A stretch of DNA of 64,000 bases from JADCRZ01 sp039921525 (GCA_039921525.1 JBDSBP010000102.1:1-64000), one strand, 5' to 3'. Counted from the stretch's first letter, positions 6,967 to 16,333 are shown. Notes: generated by a model not told the origin, from the letters alone. Made by a program: numbers and translations.

Positions 6967-8502
6967 CTACACTGATTGTACGCTTGCCAAAGAGATAAAC
7001 TTCTTCCAATCCTCAAATATTTTTCCCTTCAACACCCGCGGAAATTTGTGCTGTCCTCCTACCTTTCCATTCTGCGACATGAAGTCCATAAATTTATTCT
7101 CCGGTAAAACCATGACCCTGATCTCTTTCAATGCGCTTTTTCTTTCTACGGCATAATCATCATTGAGTAATTTCAGATGCTCATCAATCTTATTACCCAA
7201 CCTGCCTGCGTCTACTTTATCGTCGCATGCTACAAACCATTCATGTGCAAAAAATGAACCACAGGGAACTCCTGCAACGGTGAACTCAGGAATAGATATA
7301 TTCATTTCTTCGCTGGCCAGTTGAACGGCTTTTGTCATATTGTCAACGCTCAGGTGTTCTCCTACAAGACTCAGGAAGTGTTTGGTTCTGCCGGTGATGA
7401 TAATTTCTGATCGGGCCTTATCAACAAAGCGCACGGTATCCCCGATCAGGTAACGCCAGGCACCCGCAGTAGTACTGATCAACAAAGCATAGTCCCTTCC
7501 TTCTTCTACTTCATGAATCATTAAAGCTTCCGGTGATTCGTGCATATTTCCTTCATGATCAAAATTTTTATCATCAAAAGGAACGAATTCTAAAAAAATG
7601 TGTTCGTTTGTTACCAGCTTCATTCCTTTCGCAAATTGCAGATCCTGGTAAGCAATAAAGCCTTCGGAAGCAAGATATGTTTCAATGTAGGTAAGCGGCT
7701 TTGACAATAACTTTTCAAAAGCTTTTTTATAAGGTTCAAAAGAAACACCGCCATGTACAAAAAACGAAAGATTGGGCCATATGTCGTGAATAGTGTTTAG
7801 TTTATAACGCGCAATGATCTGCTCCATGCACATCTGTATCCATGCCGGAACACCTACAAGAAAACTGATGTCCCATTGGGGAGCGCTCTCAACGATCTCT
7901 TCCATTTTTTTATTCCAGTCCTTCTCACGGGCTATTTTTTTTCCAGGCTTATAAAAAGGGGTAAACCAGAAAGGAAGTTTTTTGGCAGTAATTCCGCTAA
8001 GATCGCCGGCATAATAGCCTGCGCCCTTTTGAAGATCCGTACTACCTCCTATCATGAGCCATCCTTTGCCGATTGATCGAACAGGAATATTGGTATAAGA
8101 TCGCAGGGTAAGTAATTGCTTGATCATCACAATACGGTTACCCCGCATCAGGTCGTTGGTGATGGGGATATATTTGCTGGCAGCTTCCGAGGTGCCGGAA
8201 CTAAGTGCAAAATATTTTACTTTTCCGGGCCAGCAAACATCAGGGAAACCTTCTAATGCACGATGCCACCATTGTTTATAAATCTTGCTGTAATTGTAAG
8301 TTGGAACAAGTTCCTGGAACTTTTTTTCAGGATGTTTACTTAATAATATTTCATCAAACCGGTATAACTGTCCGAACTCAGTAAATCGTGCCTTTTTTAG
8401 TAATTTCTTTAATACCTTAATCTGCTGACGCCGGGGAGACTTAACGGGCAGCCGCAGTGCCCTTGCAAGGGTGTCTGGTAATGAAATTTCAAACAACGAC
8501 AT
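6967..8502 (-). CDS. GH3 family acyl-adenylating enzyme
   Basis: A 511-residue member of the GH3 family, which in plants conjugates jasmonate or auxin to amino acids through an acyl-adenylate. The ATP/AMP-binding motif FALSSGTSEAASKYIPIT is at about residues 98-115; SFFVHGGVSFEPYKKAFE, ETYLASEGF and LLISTTAGAWRYLIGDTVRF are further family motifs, with GRTKHFLSLVGEHL near the C-terminal domain. Bacterial members are common in Bacteroidota but their substrates are not established as far as I know. It is transcribed alone, 141 bp from the GT2 gene. The family is very likely; the reaction here is unknown. Confidence 0.88.
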   Translation of the reverse strand: MSLFEISLPDTLARALRLPVKSPRRQQIKVLKKLLKKARFTEFGQLYRFDEILLSKHPEKKFQELVPTYNYSKIYKQWWHRALEGFPDVCWPGKVKYFALSSGTSEAASKYIPITNDLMRGNRIVMIKQLLTLRSYTNIPVRSIGKGWLMIGGSTDLQKGAGYYAGDLSGITAKKLPFWFTPFYKPGKKIAREKDWNKKMEEIVESAPQWDISFLVGVPAWIQMCMEQIIARYKLNTIHDIWPNLSFFVHGGVSFEPYKKAFEKLLSKPLTYIETYLASEGFIAYQDLQFAKGMKLVTNEHIFLEFVPFDDKNFDHEGNMHESPEALMIHEVEEGRDYALLISTTAGAWRYLIGDTVRFVDKARSEIIITGRTKHFLSLVGEHLSVDNMTKAVQLASEEMNISIPEFTVAGVPCGSFFAHEWFVACDDKVDAGRLGNKIDEHLKLLNDDYAVERKSALKEIRVMVLPENKFMDFMSQNGKVGGQHKFPRVLKGKIFEDWKKFISLASVQSV

Positions 8503-8643
8503 CTAGTACTAGAAGCAATTTGGTTAGAATGCTAAAAGTAAGACATTGAGCAGTAACAGCATGAATAATTTTGTGGAAAACCATGATGGTCGCAGAGATC
8601 CCGCTTTAAAAGAAGACAATTAACATTATACCAGCATATAACG

Positions 8644-9828
8644 TTATACAAGCATATGTCCGGGAGTGTTTTTAAATCTGCTTCCAACGATGCTGTCTGC
8701 CCAGATAGAATAAATGCTTATAGTAATTCCATTGGGCAATTCCTGCATGCGTGAAATAATCTCTTTGTAAGAAAGTGTTCCCTGCACAAAGATGATCTCA
8801 TCCGGTTTTTGCAAAAGCACCCATTGCTTCCAGTCTTCAATCAGGGAGATATGATGAATGTTTCTATCCTGGTATTGCTTTTCAAGGATAGAAGCTACTT
8901 TTTCTTTTTCCTTTTCCGCCGCTATAAGTAAAGTTTTAATAAAAACTTTTTTTGTCGAAGGCTTTTTGTAAAGTAAAATATTTTTTGTTGCAGACAAGCC
9001 GGCACTAAACCAGATTGATGTTTCAATTAAAAAACTCAAGCCTTTTACATTCTTTGCCTTATAATGCTTTTCTACAAAAAGGCTCATGGCCTTATAAAAT
9101 AATCTGACGTAGTTTAGATTCCCCTTTCGCGTGCTTTCGCCTTTAAAATGAATGATACAGGTTTCTGCGAGATAAAAATTCTTATACCCCTCCTGTTGAA
9201 TGCGGATGCTTAAGTCAATATCTTCCCCATACATAAAAAACCGTTCGTCAAAACCGCCTGTTTTCTGAAGAACCTCTTTCCTGGTCATGAGATAAGCTCC
9301 GGATAAAACTTCGATTTCGCTGTTTCTATTTTCGGGTAAGTGCCCAAGATAATACCCGGCAAAGAGCTTGGAAGCTGGGAACAGGCTGCTTAATCCCGAT
9401 AGTTTATAAAAAGATGACTCCAGTGTTGGAAAAGACCTTTTTGATTCTGGCAGAAAATGGCCCCTGCCATCAATCATTTTAACACCACATGCGCCTATCT
9501 GTAAATTTGATTCCATTAGCCGTATGCTTTGCTCAAGGCAGTCTTCCGGAACTATGGTATCGGGGTTAAGAAATAGAATAAATTTGCCCCTTGCCTGCTT
9601 CAGGGCCTGGTTATTAGCCTTGGCGAAACCAGTGTTCACTGGGTTATCAATAAAATTTACCTCGGGAAATTTATTAAGAAGGTACTCCATGCTTCCATCC
9701 GAAGAAGCATTATCAACTACAATGATTTCAGCTTTTAAAGATCTTGCTGCCTTTTGCAGAGAATAGAGACAGTGCTCCAGGAAATACTTAACATTGTAGT
9801 TGACTATAATGATGGAAAGTTGTAGCAT
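8644..9828 (-). CDS. Glycosyltransferase family 2 (WbbL/rhamnosyltransferase-like) with extra C-terminal domain
   Basis: 394 residues. Residues 1-240 form a GT-A domain: SIIIVNYNVKYFLEHCLYSL, VVDNASSDGS (38-46), NTGFAKANNQAL, and the DxD-like LNPDT (87-91), with FFMYGEDIDLSIRIQQEGY as the acceptor-side motif. This is the WbbL/GT2 type used for rhamnose or similar sugars in surface polysaccharides. Residues about 290-394 form a Rossmann-like extra segment (VFIKTLLIAAEKEKEKV, then HISLIEDWKQW and PDEIIFVQGTLSYKEII) not needed for GT2 catalysis; it resembles a nucleotide-sugar sensor or CoA-binding-like domain. Cytoplasmic or membrane-associated. Confidence 0.85.
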   Translation of the reverse strand: MLQLSIIIVNYNVKYFLEHCLYSLQKAARSLKAEIIVVDNASSDGSMEYLLNKFPEVNFIDNPVNTGFAKANNQALKQARGKFILFLNPDTIVPEDCLEQSIRLMESNLQIGACGVKMIDGRGHFLPESKRSFPTLESSFYKLSGLSSLFPASKLFAGYYLGHLPENRNSEIEVLSGAYLMTRKEVLQKTGGFDERFFMYGEDIDLSIRIQQEGYKNFYLAETCIIHFKGESTRKGNLNYVRLFYKAMSLFVEKHYKAKNVKGLSFLIETSIWFSAGLSATKNILLYKKPSTKKVFIKTLLIAAEKEKEKVASILEKQYQDRNIHHISLIEDWKQWVLLQKPDEIIFVQGTLSYKEIISRMQELPNGITISIYSIWADSIVGSRFKNTPGHMLV

Positions 9829-9879
9829 AATTCGTGGTACGAAGGTAGAGTTTGTCTGGAGCGGAATGCCAAAGAAATA

Positions 9880-9995
9880 GTTTAACGTTTAAAATCTTAA
9901 TACTTCCAACTGAGGGCCCAACATATGAAACTATACTTTTAACTCTGGCACGTTGTGCTACCAGCTCATGAATCCATAACTTTTAAACGTTGAAC
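9880..9995. repeat. Short inverted repeat upstream of suhB
   Basis: Arms GTTTAACGTTTAAAA (9880-9894) and TTTTAAACGTTGAAC (9981-9995) are reverse complements except at one base, about 86 bp apart. Low sequence complexity makes chance partly responsible. It fills the divergent promoter region between the GT2 gene and suhB. Confidence 0.35.
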
Positions 9996-10017
9996 TTTAA
10001 ACTTTAAACTAATTTTG
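9989..10017 (+). promoter_or_regulatory. Candidate Bacteroidota-type promoter of suhB
   Basis: TAATTTTG at 10010-10017 fits the -7 consensus TAnnTTTG of Bacteroidota, with GTTG 17 bases upstream as a weak -33 element. The box is only 4 bases from the suhB ATG, so transcription from it would start at or inside the start codon. That makes it a doubtful promoter unless the mRNA is leaderless. Confidence 0.22.
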
Positions 10018-10021
10018 CCGC

Positions 10022-10810
10022 ATGTTAAAATCAACGCTTATTAAAGCCACAAGAGCCGGAGCCGAAGTGCTGAAGCATTTTTTCAATGGTAAATTCCTGG
10101 TTTCAAGTAAATCTAATATCAATGACCTTGTAACAGAGGCAGATATCGCCTCCGAAAAAGCAATTATCGCAATCATAAAAGAATCGTTTCCGGGGCATTT
10201 TATTTTAAGCGAGGAAGCCGGTGAAATAAAAATGGATAGTGAATACAAATGGTTTATCGATCCAATAGACGGCACGGTGAATTTTGCCAACGGCATCCCG
10301 CTTTGCTGCGTAAGCATTGGCCTGGAAAAAGCGGGTGAAATGATCATAGGCGCTGTTTACAATCCCATTATGAATGAATTCTTTTTCGCGGAAAAAGGTT
10401 CCGGATCAACTCTTAACGACCTTAAAATCCAGGTAAGCGATAAATCCGAAGTGGCCACCGCCTGCCTGGTAACAGGGTTCCCATATAGTTATCTTGATAT
10501 GCCTAATGGCCCTATCCAGATATTCGAACGCCTGATACGACAGGGTATTCCGGTTCGACGTTTAGGCTCGGCAGCCATCGACTTGTGCTGGGTTGCCGCA
10601 GGCAGATTTGATGGTTTTTATGAACACAAATTGCAGGCATGGGATAGCGCCGCGGGTTCTCTTATTGTAACTGAGGCCGGTGGAAAAATAACCGATTACG
10701 AGGGTAATGCATACTCGCCTTATACTTTCCAGGTGCTTGCTACCAACGGCAAGATACACGAGGAATTAAAGGACTGGGTCAATAATAAAATCGAGATCAA
10801 TTCATTATGA
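10022..10810 (+). CDS. suhB: Inositol monophosphatase family protein
   Basis: A 262-residue Mg2+-dependent phosphatase. The metal site is complete: SEEAG with Glu near 65, IDPIDGTVNF at 79-88 and AWDSAAGSLIVTEAGG with Asp208. The family hydrolyses inositol phosphates and related sugar or nucleotide phosphates in the cytoplasm; the E. coli SuhB also assists rRNA transcription. The stop codon overlaps the thiL start (ATGA at 10807-10810), so the two are translationally coupled. CysQ-type 3',5'-bisphosphate nucleotidase is an alternative, but the DPIDGTVNF form fits SuhB better. Confidence 0.87.
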   Translation: MLKSTLIKATRAGAEVLKHFFNGKFLVSSKSNINDLVTEADIASEKAIIAIIKESFPGHFILSEEAGEIKMDSEYKWFIDPIDGTVNFANGIPLCCVSIGLEKAGEMIIGAVYNPIMNEFFFAEKGSGSTLNDLKIQVSDKSEVATACLVTGFPYSYLDMPNGPIQIFERLIRQGIPVRRLGSAAIDLCWVAAGRFDGFYEHKLQAWDSAAGSLIVTEAGGKITDYEGNAYSPYTFQVLATNGKIHEELKDWVNNKIEINSL

Positions 10811-11841
10811 ACGAAGAAAGAACAGAAATATCCGACCTGGGCGAATTTGGTTTGATTGAACACCTCACCCGAAATATAGAAATACAAAACGCTACCACCA
10901 TATTGGGTGTCGGAGATGACGCTGCCATAATTGATCAATTTGGTAAACAGACGGTGATCTCCACTGACCTTTTAATCGAAGGTGTTCATTTCGACCTTAT
11001 GTATACCCCTTTGAAACATTTGGGTTATAAAAGTGTGATCGTGAATATTAGTGATATCTATGCCATGAATGCCACACCTACCCAAATAACAATGAGCATA
11101 GCTTTCAGCAACCGCTTCAGCCTGGAAGCCCTGGAAGAATTTTATGAAGGTGTTTACGCTGCCTGTGAAAAGTACAAAGTAGACCTGGTCGGCGGTGACA
11201 CCACCACCTCGCAGAAAGGGTTTGTAATTTCTGTAACGGCTATCGGGGAAGTTACCCCAGATAAATTTGTTAAACGCAGCACAGCTAAAAAAAGCGACCT
11301 GCTTTGCGTAAGCGGTTATCTGGGAGGAGCATTCCTGGGATTAACCTTACTGGAGAGGGAAAAAAAGATCTACCTGGAAAATCCAAAGATTCAACCAGAC
11401 CTGGAGGGTCAAACATATATTGTTGAGCGCATGCTGAAACCCGAAGCCCGCAAAGATATTATCGATTTCTTTGACGACGCCTCTATTACTCCTACCGCTA
11501 TGATGGATGTAAGTGATGGCCTCAGTTCCGAGATCCTGCACCTCTGCAAACAAAGTGAACTGGGGTGTGTACTATATGAAGAAAAAATACCGGTGCATGA
11601 AGATAGTCGAAATGCGGCTTTTAAATTCGGGCTCGACCCTACTGCCTGCGCTTTAAGTGGTGGGGAAGATTATGAGCTGCTATTCACCCTTAAACAGGAT
11701 GACTATGACAAACTCTTGCTGAATGAACAAATCAGTGTAATCGGTTACATGACCGACGCCGCCGATGGCGCTTATATCATTACAAAAGGAGGAAATAAAT
11801 TTGAAATTACAGCACAAGGCTGGAATGCCTTTAAAAAGTAG
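10807..11841 (+). CDS. thiL: Thiamine-phosphate kinase ThiL
   Basis: 344 residues. ThiL phosphorylates thiamine monophosphate to the active diphosphate. Typical motifs are LGVGDDAA (33-40), STDLLIEGVHFD (52-63), the metal-binding NISDIYAMNA (80-89), VGGDTTTS and MMDVSDGLSSEI, with LSGGEDYELLFT near the C-terminus. The protein is complete and slightly longer than the E. coli enzyme. It overlaps suhB by 4 bp and is followed 23 bp later by the S41 peptidase gene, so the three may form one transcript. I see no TPP riboswitch upstream. Confidence 0.93.
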   Translation: MNEERTEISDLGEFGLIEHLTRNIEIQNATTILGVGDDAAIIDQFGKQTVISTDLLIEGVHFDLMYTPLKHLGYKSVIVNISDIYAMNATPTQITMSIAFSNRFSLEALEEFYEGVYAACEKYKVDLVGGDTTTSQKGFVISVTAIGEVTPDKFVKRSTAKKSDLLCVSGYLGGAFLGLTLLEREKKIYLENPKIQPDLEGQTYIVERMLKPEARKDIIDFFDDASITPTAMMDVSDGLSSEILHLCKQSELGCVLYEEKIPVHEDSRNAAFKFGLDPTACALSGGEDYELLFTLKQDDYDKLLLNEQISVIGYMTDAADGAYIITKGGNKFEITAQGWNAFKK

Positions 11842-11864
11842 AGCCAGTATATAATTATGTAAGA

Positions 11865-13379
11865 ATGATAACTGGAACAACTAAAATACTTCTGGCCTTA
11901 GGCTGCTTGATTTTATTGCATAGCTGTTCTCCCGGCAGGCTTTCTTACAATCCCACTAAAAAATTTCCCAAAGAAAAGTTACAGGAGGATTTTAAAATTT
12001 TCCGCAACATACTGGAAGAGGGACACCCCAGTCTTTACTGGTATTCATCCATAGATTCCGTCGATTATTATTTTGACAACACGTATTCCCGCATTCGCGA
12101 TTCTATGACGGAGCCGCAGTTTAAAACATTGTTGAGTTATATGATCTCAAAAATAAACTGCGGTCATACCGCCGTCAGGTATTCAAAAAATTATATAAAA
12201 TACCTTGATACGGTGCGAATGAAGCAATTTCCATTGAGCATAAAATTGTGGGATGATTCCGCCGTAGTGTATGCTAATTTAAATAGCAGGGATCATATTA
12301 TAACGAGAGGTACCGCTTTAAAAAGCATTAACGGAAAAAAAATAAGTTTCTACCGTGACAGCCTTTTCCAGTATTTATCCATGGACGGTTATGGCATAGT
12401 TAATAAATACCAGGCGCTTAGTAATATAGGTAGTTTTAGCGGCTGGTACCGAAATGTATTCGGACTAAACGATCAGTTTACTATTGGCTATGCGGATAAA
12501 AAGGGCGAAGAAAGAAAAACAACTATACCGGTTTTTGATCCCAAAAAAGATAGTTCCTTCCGGGATGAATTGATAAATTTTAAAAAGCCAGACAGAAAAG
12601 AGAGAAGGCATAATTTACTGGCTGCTTCACGTGAATTAAATATTGACACCTCTACCTGTACCGCCTATATGACCATCAATACTTTCGTTCGCGGTAACAA
12701 CCTGACTGGCTTTATCAGGAAATCATTTAAACAGCTTCACCAAAAGAAAATTCAAAACCTGGTGGTGGACGTTAGAAATAACGGTGGTGGCAATGTAGGC
12801 ATTTCGAACCTGCTCACAAAGCTTATCATCGATCATCCTTTTAAGATGGCCGATTCATTATATGCCATCAATAAAAAAAGCAAATATGGAAAGTATATCG
12901 GACAATATTTCTGGAATCGTTTATCCATGAGCTTTATATCAAAAAAACATGAAGATGGTAAATATCATTTCGGTTATTTTGAACGGCATCATTTTGAACC
13001 AAAAACCAAAAATCATTTTAACGGCAGTGTATATGTGATCATTGGCGGAAATTCTTTTTCGGCAACTGCGCTGTTTGCAGACTTCCTGAAAGGCCAGAAA
13101 AATGTAACGCTGGTGGGTGAAGAAACAGGAGGGGGCGCCTATGGTAATACTGCATGGCTTATTCCTGAAGTTGCTTTACCATTTACTAAAATACGTTTCA
13201 CGCTACCAAAGTTCAGGATGGTAATTAATAAAAATATTATTAAGAATGGAAGAGGTGTTATGCCTGATATTTTTGTTCGTTCTTCCCAGGAATCGATCCA
13301 AATGGAAATTGATCCAAAGCTGGAGAGGGTGAAGGAGATAATAGAAAGTTCAAGGGTGAGGGGTTCCGCGGTTCGTTAA
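11865..13379 (+). CDS. S41 family (C-terminal processing) peptidase, lipoprotein
   Basis: 504 residues. A lipoprotein signal peptide ends in LLHSC with lipidation likely at Cys21. The C-terminal half is the S41 (tail-specific protease) fold: VVDVRNNGGGNVG at 300-312, the nucleophile Ser397 in IIGGNSFSATALF, and LVGEETGGGAYGN after it. Residues 120-230 occupy the place of the PDZ domain but are poorly conserved. It probably degrades peptides or misfolded proteins in the periplasm or at the membrane. It lies 23 bp after thiL, and a hairpin with T-run follows at 13647. Confidence 0.87.
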   Translation: MITGTTKILLALGCLILLHSCSPGRLSYNPTKKFPKEKLQEDFKIFRNILEEGHPSLYWYSSIDSVDYYFDNTYSRIRDSMTEPQFKTLLSYMISKINCGHTAVRYSKNYIKYLDTVRMKQFPLSIKLWDDSAVVYANLNSRDHIITRGTALKSINGKKISFYRDSLFQYLSMDGYGIVNKYQALSNIGSFSGWYRNVFGLNDQFTIGYADKKGEERKTTIPVFDPKKDSSFRDELINFKKPDRKERRHNLLAASRELNIDTSTCTAYMTINTFVRGNNLTGFIRKSFKQLHQKKIQNLVVDVRNNGGGNVGISNLLTKLIIDHPFKMADSLYAINKKSKYGKYIGQYFWNRLSMSFISKKHEDGKYHFGYFERHHFEPKTKNHFNGSVYVIIGGNSFSATALFADFLKGQKNVTLVGEETGGGAYGNTAWLIPEVALPFTKIRFTLPKFRMVINKNIIKNGRGVMPDIFVRSSQESIQMEIDPKLERVKEIIESSRVRGSAVR

Positions 13380-13646
13380 AATAAACAAGGCACGGGCAAG
13401 ATGCATTATTGCGAACGTAGTGATCTGCAAACAGTTCTATCCAATAACGCTACCTGATGGGAGCGGTTGCCAACACCTACATTTGCTACCCGCTAGCGCT
13501 CCGTAATCGGGAGCGGATGAAAGCATCCATTAACGCTAGTTGGTCAGGAGCTTATATCTCCAGGGTCTTCCTCCCGGTAGAGAGGAATGGTGGGTAGAAC
13601 AAGCGTGCCAGCCGCCAGGGCTGCCTTTGAAGGTTGTCAAAAATTG
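13380..13646. other. Gene-free stretch of unusual, possibly structured sequence
   Basis: About 270 bp between the S41 gene and its putative terminator. It is GC-richer than other gaps and holds short complementary pieces such as CGCTCCGTAATCGGGAGCG (13507-13525) and GGAGCTTATATCTCC. No reading frame of note, no tRNA-like TPsiC sequence and no riboswitch consensus that I recognise. It may be a decayed element or an unrecognised structured RNA. Confidence 0.35.
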
Positions 13647-13690
13647 TGTAAGAGTGATCTCCTATTACAATCACTCTCTACGGTTTTTTA
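13647..13690 (+). terminator. Putative intrinsic terminator after the S41 peptidase gene
   Basis: AGAGTGAT (13651-13658) pairs with ATCACTCT (13670-13677) across an 11-base loop, followed by a short spacer and a T6 run. The T-run is on the plus-strand side, which suits the S41 gene rather than nagA on the other strand. Confidence 0.55.
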
Positions 13691-13719
13691 GAATAATTTT
13701 TGGTCAGCCCCGCTGGTGA

Positions 13720-14817
13720 TCACGCAAACGAAGTCACCACAAAATTCTCATCAAAAATAACAAACGAAGCCACATACCCTTTTTGAATCAACCCCAGCCT
13801 GCATTCTTTTCCTAATAATTTAGCGGGATACAGAGAGGCCATCCTTAATGCTTCTTCCAGTTCAATGCCTACATGCTGAACAGCATTTTTCACACACTTT
13901 ATCATTGTAAGAGAAGAACCAGAAAGCGTTCCGTTAGGTAGTGTATAACGGTCACCCTTAAACACATGCTGGTAATCTCCGCCCTTCGTTTCCGCTACTG
14001 CATCCGTAATAAAAAACAGACGCTGCTTCATTATTTTTTTGCTGATGCGCACTGCAGCGAAATCAACATGCACCCCATCGCAAACCACGCTGCTCATAAC
14101 ATCAGCATGATCATAAATAGCGCCCACCAAACCAGGCTCCCGACTTTGAAAAGCAGACATAGCATTAAATAAATGAGTAGCCGTTGGAATGCCATTATTA
14201 AATGCACGTATACCCTCACCGTAAACTGCATTACTATGGCCAGCGGAAACAAGTATATTATTTTTGAGTAGCAATTCAATTACCGCATCTTCACAACGTT
14301 CCGGCGCAATGGTAATCATTTTGAAAATGCCGGCACCTTTATCCAATAGCATTTGCACTTCTTTTACTGTGGGTTGCTTAATAAATTGTTCAAGGTGAGC
14401 GCCTTTTTTAATTGGATTAAGATAAGGACCTTCGAGATGTAATCCTAGTAACCCTTTGCCGCCCTGTTTCCAATAATCGCTCACTACTTCCATTCCCTGT
14501 AAAATTTTTTCGATGGAATTGGTCGCCATGGTAATCATAAAATGTGCAGCTCCGCCTTTTGAGCAGTATTCGTAAGTTGCCTGAATTGATTCAACAGAAA
14601 GTTCGTGTGAAAATAATTTTCCATTGCCACCATAGATTTGCAGATCAATAAAAGAAGGTGCGATGCTCATTCCTTTAAGATCCTGTTTTTCATATGTAGT
14701 GGGGATGTCTGATTCATCCAGGATGTCTTCAATGAAACCGTCGCGTACCAGGATGGCTTTATTAGTAAGAATTTGCTCGCCTGTAAAAAAAGTTCCGTTG
14801 TATAAAGCAGTTTGCAT
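13720..14817 (-). CDS. nagA: N-acetylglucosamine-6-phosphate deacetylase NagA
   Basis: A 365-residue amidohydrolase that removes acetate from GlcNAc-6-P in amino-sugar and cell-wall recycling. The metal and catalytic residues line up with E. coli NagA: Glu129 in LHLEGPY, His194 in SAGHSN, His215 in PTATHLFNAM and catalytic Asp272 in FFITDAVAE; CDGVHVD at 246-252 contacts the substrate. Length is normal. The start at 14817 is 30 bp from the stop of the amidase gene on the same strand, so the two may be cotranscribed. No nagB or GlcNAc transporter is adjacent. Confidence 0.93.
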   Translation of the reverse strand: MQTALYNGTFFTGEQILTNKAILVRDGFIEDILDESDIPTTYEKQDLKGMSIAPSFIDLQIYGGNGKLFSHELSVESIQATYEYCSKGGAAHFMITMATNSIEKILQGMEVVSDYWKQGGKGLLGLHLEGPYLNPIKKGAHLEQFIKQPTVKEVQMLLDKGAGIFKMITIAPERCEDAVIELLLKNNILVSAGHSNAVYGEGIRAFNNGIPTATHLFNAMSAFQSREPGLVGAIYDHADVMSSVVCDGVHVDFAAVRISKKIMKQRLFFITDAVAETKGGDYQHVFKGDRYTLPNGTLSGSSLTMIKCVKNAVQHVGIELEEALRMASLYPAKLLGKECRLGLIQKGYVASFVIFDENFVVTSFA

Positions 14818-14847
14818 ATTAATTTTTTCTTTAAACCGGCCTAACTG

Positions 14848-15711
14848 TTAATCGACCACCTCGTCTTTCGGTATGATAATAAAATGCTCGGCATCCTTCC
14901 AAAACGGAAATTTATTCCTTATCTCATCTACTTTCTCTTTGTGCAGAGTAATAGTAAAAACATCTTCGACATGAGTTTTCTCGTACTCCACATTGCCGAG
15001 TGGATCTACAATCATGGAATCACCACTATAATAAAAATCATTCCCATCTTTACCCACGCGGTTTACTCCAATAACATACGATTGATTTTCGATCGCCCTG
15101 GCAGTAAGCAAAGTTTTCCAGGCATGGCTTCTCCGTTCGGGCCAGTTAGCTACGTAAATAAGAATATCGTATTCGGGATGTTCAGGTTCTTTAAAAGCAT
15201 CAAAGTTCGAAACCCTTTTTTTGCCGAGCAGCGGCGGAACAAAAGATTGCTGGCTCGCCCATACAGGGAAACGCAGATCATAACATATTTGAAGATTGAG
15301 TTTGAATCCGTTTACAGATGCTACCAGCCTTTTATTACCCGCCGTGTAATGTTGATCCTCCCCCGCAAAGCCGAATAAGTGCCGTTTATCGTAATGCCCG
15401 TATTGCCCTACCGGTAACATCCATATCAACCTGTTATAATAGTAGCCATCTTCTTCTATAATAACACTTCCCGTAACTATAATGCGGTGTTCCTTCGCTA
15501 TTCTCATCATCCATTCCACCGTAGGTCCATCCATTTTTTCAGCGAGCAGCTTTGTGTTCATACTAAAACCGGTACTAAACATTTCCGGTAAAATGACCAT
15601 CTCGGTTTTCTCTTTCAGGGCGCTGATCTTTTCTTCAAACATTCGAAGATTGGCTTCTCTGTCTTCCCAATAAAGATTGGATTGAATAAGTGTAATGCTT
15701 AATGACGACAT
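14848..15711 (-). CDS. Nitrilase family omega-amidase (YafV-like)
   Basis: 287 residues with the complete Glu-Lys-Cys triad of carbon-nitrogen hydrolases: Glu43 in LPEMFSTGF, Lys109 in YDKRHLF and Cys143 in QICYDLRFP. The sequence around the triad is that of the omega-amidase/YafV group, which hydrolyses alpha-ketoglutaramate and alpha-ketosuccinamate and so repairs by-products of glutamine transamination. Cytoplasmic. It lies just upstream of nagA on the same strand (30-bp gap). The exact substrate is inferred from the subgroup motifs. Confidence 0.87.
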   Translation of the reverse strand: MSSLSITLIQSNLYWEDREANLRMFEEKISALKEKTEMVILPEMFSTGFSMNTKLLAEKMDGPTVEWMMRIAKEHRIIVTGSVIIEEDGYYYNRLIWMLPVGQYGHYDKRHLFGFAGEDQHYTAGNKRLVASVNGFKLNLQICYDLRFPVWASQQSFVPPLLGKKRVSNFDAFKEPEHPEYDILIYVANWPERRSHAWKTLLTARAIENQSYVIGVNRVGKDGNDFYYSGDSMIVDPLGNVEYEKTHVEDVFTITLHKEKVDEIRNKFPFWKDAEHFIIIPKDEVVD

Positions 15712-15829
15712 GGCTTTTACTATATCGGGTAAAGTTAAAAGATTGTAAGGAAACTACTATTTTTAGAATCTGGTTTAAGACTTAATAATGCAACGCAATT
15801 AAACGTTGCCCTGTCATTGAAATAAAAAT

Positions 15830-16333
15830 ATGCTACGATATCTGCTGGCTTTTAGCCTGATATTATTACTTGCCTCCTGTAAGAAAGATAAAGTAAAAGC
15901 AGGAAATAATGTTGAGATGTATTTACTTTCCTCCTACCAGGCTGTATCTGGTAAATGCCAGGTAGATAGTTCTTTATCTGTGCTACAAGATGTGCCATTG
16001 ATCAGGAACGAAGAAATTTTGCAATATTCCCGTTCAACCTACGCTTATAGCTTAACCATCAGCGCCATACAAAAAATAAAAAATCTTATCGGGAGAACGC
16101 CCTTCGCAATCACGGTTGATAGAAAGGTGATATTTTATGGCTTTTATATGCCACCCATTATGAGTTCTACCTGCTTCGATTCCATAACAATGGATGCCGT
16201 AGGCTTCGATCAAACCAATACTATGTATATGAGGCAGGGTTATCCTGGTGCATTATCCGGAGTGCCTTTTGACGACCAGCGTAATAATCTCAAACTGATA
16301 GCCACGTTTTCAAACCAGGGTAAATTAAAATAG
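15830..16333 (+). CDS. Hypothetical lipoprotein
   Basis: 167 residues. The N-terminus MLRYLLAFSLILLLASCKKDK is a clear lipoprotein signal with lipidation at Cys17. The mature part has about 150 residues, predicted beta-rich, with two further cysteines (in GKCQVD and SSTCFDSIT) that could form a disulphide. I do not recognise a family; it looks like one of the many small Bacteroidota surface or periplasmic lipoproteins. It is divergent from the amidase gene and followed by a repeat element starting 13 bp after the stop. Confidence 0.75.
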   Translation: MLRYLLAFSLILLLASCKKDKVKAGNNVEMYLLSSYQAVSGKCQVDSSLSVLQDVPLIRNEEILQYSRSTYAYSLTISAIQKIKNLIGRTPFAITVDRKVIFYGFYMPPIMSSTCFDSITMDAVGFDQTNTMYMRQGYPGALSGVPFDDQRNNLKLIATFSNQGKLK

